A stretch of DNA of 64,000 nt from Daejeonella rubra. Lineage in GTDB: Bacteria; Bacteroidota; Bacteroidia; Sphingobacteriales; Sphingobacteriaceae. The stretch covers positions 1-64,000 of the forward strand of contig NZ_FNHH01000021.1 in NCBI RefSeq assembly GCF_900103545.1. Direction: 5' to 3'. Shown here one piece after another: positions 60,316-64,000 of the stretch. Under the pieces are notes generated by a model. The model was not told the DNA's origin and made no database searches. It saw nothing but the letters and a program-made list of their open reading frames with translations. A program made the translations under genes and the position numbers. Numbering within the stretch: the stretch's first letter is position 1; each line of letters starts with the position of its first letter.

Positions 60316-62748
60316 CTATCTTCTACGCAACTGCAGGTAATCAAGATAGTACAGGATCTTTAATGATACATTATTATTCTGCGGTAAGCCAAGGGTCCTG
60401 TCAAAGTTCTGAAAATACCCAAGCCTGTTCTCTGCTTCCATTTCTTGCGAAACATTTTTATAGGCCACGCTCAATTCACTTCCGGGAGCAAAGCGCCATG
60501 AATAAACCAGATCTATGTTAAATACATTATAATTGGTGTGGGTCCCCTTGAACTCGTCACCATCATGGCTCTGCAATTCTCCGTCATCTCTCAGAAAATA
60601 AAAAGCTTTATTGTTTCGGTTCGACCAGTAATGCCTTCCCCTGATCATAACTCCCATATTACTGTTAAAGGTATAGGTGGCATCAAACATACTTTCAATC
60701 GTATTCCTGTCAAATCTGGAAAAAATGATCTCCTTAGCTTTACTAATACCTAGCCATGCAGAATAATCATACTGAGGTTGGGTACTGAAATCTACTCCCA
60801 GTGAAAGCCTGTTCTTCACCCGGAAATTCTGGTAAAAACCGGTCACATATCCTACACCATGAAACTGTTCCCTGAGTCGGGCAGAGAAAAACACGCCGGC
60901 ATTATATTTCCTGATCGGGTTTGACCTCAGTCTGAAATTAGCATAGGTACTGGCCGGAGTGTTGAATTCCTTTCCTGCAACCCTAGGTTCATAAAAATCC
61001 TTACCCATAAACTGCCTGTAAAAGTCAACATTCAGGGTCCAGAAATTTTTAAACTCAAAATATCCGCCTGCTGATGCCCTGGACGACTGGAAAGCACGCG
61101 GCATAAACCGATGGGTTTGAAAAATCCCCAGATAAGTATTGAAGCGATTAAATATCTTCCCCGGAGTGTAAACGTTATAGCCTATGTCAAAGGAGTTGCT
61201 AATGAAGTTATTATTATTAAAATAGCCAAGATCGGTCGGATCAAATTTATTGTCAGTCAGATTAAAGTCGTACCCCCATGTGAAATTTCCACTTTTCTTT
61301 CCAGCCCCAAGTTCATAATTAAACCCTGAACTATTTGATCCGCCGGGAACTTCTGCACCCACATGACTAAACTTGCCAGCCCCTGAAATATAATACTTGT
61401 TATTACGGTCATTCAGATTTGCTAAAAATGAACTCACATTTGCATCATAGGCTGAACCCTGACGTAAAACATTGGTATTCAAAAAAGTGACAGAACTGTT
61501 GTTTTTTAAAGACTGATCAAGTACCAGAATATTATAATTGCTTAATGGATGAGTTTCAATTAGTCGTTCTTCTCCCAAACTGTTTTCAACTGTTGCATAT
61601 CCGCGTTTAGTGACCGCATTAAAGAAACCCAGACCCAAACCATTTTCTGAACGTCCTGAAATTTTTGTGGCATTGAGTAATTTACTTTCAGAAGGATTCT
61701 CTCTGATAGTTTCACCCGGCAGAAGCTTTGAATTTATATTAGCTATAAAAGCAGGATTAGAACCGATCCTTCTGGAGTAAAAAAGATTCCCCTTGTTGAA
61801 CAATTCGGTTCCTTCGGTAAAGAATTGCCTGTTTTCGTTAAACCTTACTTCAAATGGACTCAGATTAAGAACCTGATTATCCGAACGTATCTGGCCAAAG
61901 TCTGGAACAAGGGTCATATCCAATGTAAAGCTTTGACTTATCCCATACTTAATATCCATCCCACCATTGAAAGTACTGCTTGTATTTTTCATACCAGGCT
62001 GATTATGAGGATAGTTATTAACCGTAGAGGAGATGTAGGGTGAGAAAGATAATCTTATGGGTGACTTTATCCCTTTTATTCCGTTTAATACACCTCCCTG
62101 ATTAATGAATCCGCTGATCTTTGGATCTATATTGCTCCAACTGCTTTGCTGATTACTCATATGGCGACGGCGCGTCATATTTAAACCCCACTCCTGAATT
62201 TCAGCAGAACCAAAGCGGAGCGCAGAATAAGGGATCTTCAGTTCGGCTGTCCAGCCCAGGCTGTCTATTTTTACCTGACTATCCCACACCGCATCCCAGT
62301 TATTGTCCTCATTTCCTGAATTTGAATATTTAGCATCAAACTGAGTACCAGTCGAACTGACATAGAAGCCAAAAGCATTAATACGATCGAGATAGGTATC
62401 AAATACAATCCCTAAAAAATCAGAGTTAGCCAGATTATCCCGAGGCATAAGCTCCCTGAAAATACTATCGGGCTCATCATACATTCTGGCACCTATGTAA
62501 ATGGCTGTATTATCGTAGACTATTTTTACTTCGGTTCTTCTGTTTTCCGTCTCAATACGGCCGGGAACAGGTTTAAACTCAATAAATCTACTTGTGGCTT
62601 TCACCTCACTCCACACGCGGTCATTTAAAATACCATCAATTTTGGGTGAATTATCTGTCCGGACCGCAGTAAATTCTTTTACATCCTGAGCAATACAAAT
62701 ATTGCCTAACACCAAAAATATCCCTACCAATATCCACCAGAATTTCAT
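60316..62748 (-). CDS. DUF5916 protein with CBM9-like N-terminal domain
   Basis: Start placed at 62748 (MKFWWILVGIFLVLG), which gives a signal peptide; the frame extends to 62805. A CBM9-like domain at about residues 20-200 (DNSPKIDGILNDRVWSEV, YIGARMYDEP) precedes a DUF5916 barrel-like region (about 220-810: DFGQIRSDNQVLNLSPFEVRFNENRQFF, GTELFN, FYSRRIG). The family is widespread in Bacteroidota, is probably located at the outer membrane, and has no known function. It runs divergent to ffh. Confidence 0.9.
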   Translation of the reverse strand: MKFWWILVGIFLVLGNICIAQDVKEFTAVRTDNSPKIDGILNDRVWSEVKATSRFIEFKPVPGRIETENRRTEVKIVYDNTAIYIGARMYDEPDSIFRELMPRDNLANSDFLGIVFDTYLDRINAFGFYVSSTGTQFDAKYSNSGNEDNNWDAVWDSQVKIDSLGWTAELKIPYSALRFGSAEIQEWGLNMTRRRHMSNQQSSWSNIDPKISGFINQGGVLNGIKGIKSPIRLSFSPYISSTVNNYPHNQPGMKNTSSTFNGGMDIKYGISQSFTLDMTLVPDFGQIRSDNQVLNLSPFEVRFNENRQFFTEGTELFNKGNLFYSRRIGSNPAFIANINSKLLPGETIRENPSESKLLNATKISGRSENGLGLGFFNAVTKRGYATVENSLGEERLIETHPLSNYNILVLDQSLKNNSSVTFLNTNVLRQGSAYDANVSSFLANLNDRNNKYYISGAGKFSHVGAEVPGGSNSSGFNYELGAGKKSGNFTWGYDFNLTDNKFDPTDLGYFNNNNFISNSFDIGYNVYTPGKIFNRFNTYLGIFQTHRFMPRAFQSSRASAGGYFEFKNFWTLNVDFYRQFMGKDFYEPRVAGKEFNTPASTYANFRLRSNPIRKYNAGVFFSARLREQFHGVGYVTGFYQNFRVKNRLSLGVDFSTQPQYDYSAWLGISKAKEIIFSRFDRNTIESMFDATYTFNSNMGVMIRGRHYWSNRNNKAFYFLRDDGELQSHDGDEFKGTHTNYNVFNIDLVYSWRFAPGSELSVAYKNVSQEMEAENRLGYFQNFDRTLGLPQNNNVSLKILYYLDYLQLRRR

Positions 62749-62897
62749 TCTCAAATTATAATCTTGCAAAGAAATTAAATTGTTGTAAAATTCAATGCTT
62801 AGCAATGTTAATGTTACTCTATTCTTCCATATTTTAAGATTTTGAATAGTTTCTGGACTGAATCAACAATTATTTTAGACCTATTGTTCAGAAAGCT

Positions 62898-62905
62898 TAA
62901 CTTTG
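62898..62905 (+). promoter_or_regulatory. Candidate ffh -7 promoter element
   Basis: TAACTTTG fits TAnnTTTG, 25 bases before the ffh ATG. No -33 element at the expected distance. Confidence 0.4.
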
Positions 62906-62930
62906 CATCAGCTAAAAGCTGATTTATAAG

Positions 62931-64000
62931 ATGTTTGAAAATTTACAGGATAAACTTGACAGAGCCTTTAAGGTATTAAAAGGACAGGGAAGCATTACGG
63001 AAATTAACGTGGCCGAAACCATGAAAGAGATACGCAAAGCTCTTCTGGATGCCGACGTTAACTATAAAACTGCCAAAGCATTTACTGATGATGTAAAAGA
63101 AAAAGCACTCGGACTCAATGTACTGACCTCTATATCTCCCGGACAGTTACTGACCAAGCTCATGAACGATGAGCTGGCAGTCTTAATGGGCGGAACTGTT
63201 GAGGAATTAAATATTTCAGCAAATCCTACGATCATACTGATTGCCGGACTAAACGGTGCGGGTAAGACCACCTTTTCTGGGAAGCTTGCCAATTATCTGC
63301 TTACAAAAAAGAATAAGAAGCCTTTATTGGTTGCCGGTGACGTTTATCGTCCTGCGGCGATCGATCAGCTGGAAGTTCTTGGCGGTCAGATCGGGGTTCC
63401 GGTTTATACCGACCGTACTTCCAAAGATCCGGTGGCAATTGCAATGGCCGGAATTGCTGAGGCAAAAAAGAACGGACAAAATGTTGTGATCATTGATACC
63501 GCCGGTCGTCTGGCTATTGATGAGGGATTGATGAAAGAGATCGCTGAGGTAAAGGCACAAACCAAGCCCCATGAGATCCTGTTTGTGGTCGATTCCATGA
63601 CCGGACAAGATGCGGTAAATACTGCCAAAGCATTCAACGACCGCCTCGACTTTAGCGGTGTGGTATTGACCAAATTAGATGGTGATACCCGCGGTGGTGC
63701 TGCATTATCCATTAAATCAGTTGTAAATAAGCCTATAAAATTCATCGGTACCGGTGAGAAGATGGAAGCGCTGGATGTGTTCTATCCGGATAGGATGGCT
63801 AGCCGTATTCTCGGGATGGGCGACGTGGTTTCCCTGGTTGAACGTGCACAGATGCAGTTCGATGAGAAAGAAGCTGCTGAACTTCAGAAAAAGATCCGCA
63901 AGAATAAATTCGATTTCAACGATTTCCTGAGTCAGATCCAGCAGATCAAGAAGATGGGTAATATGAAAGATCTGATGGGTATGATCCCGGGTGTGGGGAA
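62931..64000 (+). CDS. ffh: Signal recognition particle protein Ffh (partial)
   Basis: The frame opens at ATG 62931 and runs off the right edge, so only about 356 residues are seen. It is the SRP GTPase: N-domain helices from MFENLQDKLDRAFKVLKGQG, G1 loop GLNGAGKTT, DVYRPAAIDQL, DTAGRL, TKLDGDTRGG and FIGTGEKMEALDVFYPDRMASRILG, then the beginning of the M domain (FNDFLSQIQQIKKMGNMKDLMGMIPG). It binds signal peptides of nascent membrane proteins together with the SRP RNA and delivers them to FtsY. The G1 loop has Asn-Gly (GLNGAGKTT), as expected in this phylum. Confidence 0.97.
   Translation, partial: MFENLQDKLDRAFKVLKGQGSITEINVAETMKEIRKALLDADVNYKTAKAFTDDVKEKALGLNVLTSISPGQLLTKLMNDELAVLMGGTVEELNISANPTIILIAGLNGAGKTTFSGKLANYLLTKKNKKPLLVAGDVYRPAAIDQLEVLGGQIGVPVYTDRTSKDPVAIAMAGIAEAKKNGQNVVIIDTAGRLAIDEGLMKEIAEVKAQTKPHEILFVVDSMTGQDAVNTAKAFNDRLDFSGVVLTKLDGDTRGGAALSIKSVVNKPIKFIGTGEKMEALDVFYPDRMASRILGMGDVVSLVERAQMQFDEKEAAELQKKIRKNKFDFNDFLSQIQQIKKMGNMKDLMGMIPGVG

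Noticed and set aside
1..64000. CRISPR arrays, insertion sequences and prophage genes
   Set aside because: I found no regularly spaced repeats, transposase, integrase or phage structural genes. The repeats present are short and tied to leaders.

Overview
The window looks like chromosomal DNA of a Bacteroidota bacterium, most likely Sphingobacteriaceae (Pedobacter/Mucilaginibacter-like). Evidence: three SusC/SusD outer-membrane pairs, a gldH-ricT-holB block, DUF3078, DUF5777 and DUF5916 proteins, many SPII lipoproteins, AT-rich intergenic DNA, and promoters of the Bacteroidota TAnnTTTG (-7) type, often TATCTTTG. Genus is inference. I see no insertion sequence, prophage, CRISPR array or rRNA operon. 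One tRNA gene (Arg, CCU) is present.

Layout. 0.1-1.1 kb: Tat-exported PIG-L deacetylase. 1.2-4.9 kb (minus): extracytoplasmic redox-type cluster of a small exported protein, two c-type cytochrome lipoproteins, an OB-fold protein, YceI and a DUF5777 beta-barrel. 5.0-7.6 kb (plus): a sialidase remnant, then an intact GH95-like hydrolase. 7.7-12.2 kb (minus): NIPSNAP protein, mannonate dehydratase, an SDR reductase and, unexpectedly, an indoleamine-2,3-dioxygenase-family protein. 12.7-26.9 kb (minus): a complete polysaccharide utilisation locus. In transcription order it holds a membrane-tethered Y_Y_Y/LuxR regulator, SusC, SusD, a LamG lipoprotein, a terminator-like hairpin, two GH144 (endo-beta-1,2-glucanase family) lipoproteins and a GH3 beta-glucosidase. 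I predict the substrate is beta-1,2-glucan. 27.1-29.3 kb: tRNA-Arg and metG. 29.5-30.9 kb (plus): LD-carboxypeptidase and DoxX. 31.0-40.6 kb (minus): two tandem SusC/SusD pairs without enzymes, separated by a terminator. 40.8-43.9 kb: MORN protein, PadR regulator and PspC membrane protein. 43.9-48.0 kb: M14 peptidase and murF, divergent. 48.1-50.6 kb: 7TM histidine kinase and LuxR response regulator. 50.6-53.7 kb (minus): small membrane protein, gldH, ricT, holB. 54.0-60.3 kb (plus): PLP decarboxylase, ruvX, O-methyltransferase, glucosaminidase-LysM lipoprotein, two linked envelope genes, DUF3078 and a lipoprotein. 60.3-62.7 kb (minus): DUF5916 protein. 62.9 kb to the end: ffh, cut by the window edge.

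How genes work together. In the glucan locus, extracellular GH144 enzymes would cut the polymer, SusD/SusC and the LamG protein would bind and import fragments, GH3 would release glucose in the periplasm, and the regulator would sense fragments and act on the susC promoter, which carries a pair of inverted motifs. The uxuA/SDR pair would convert fructuronate and mannonate to KDG. Points of most interest are the IDO-family gene in that operon, the related hairpin elements in the 5' leaders of three unrelated genes, a near-leaderless PadR promoter, a 29-bp perfect palindrome between the MORN and PadR genes, and a tRNA 12 bases after metG.
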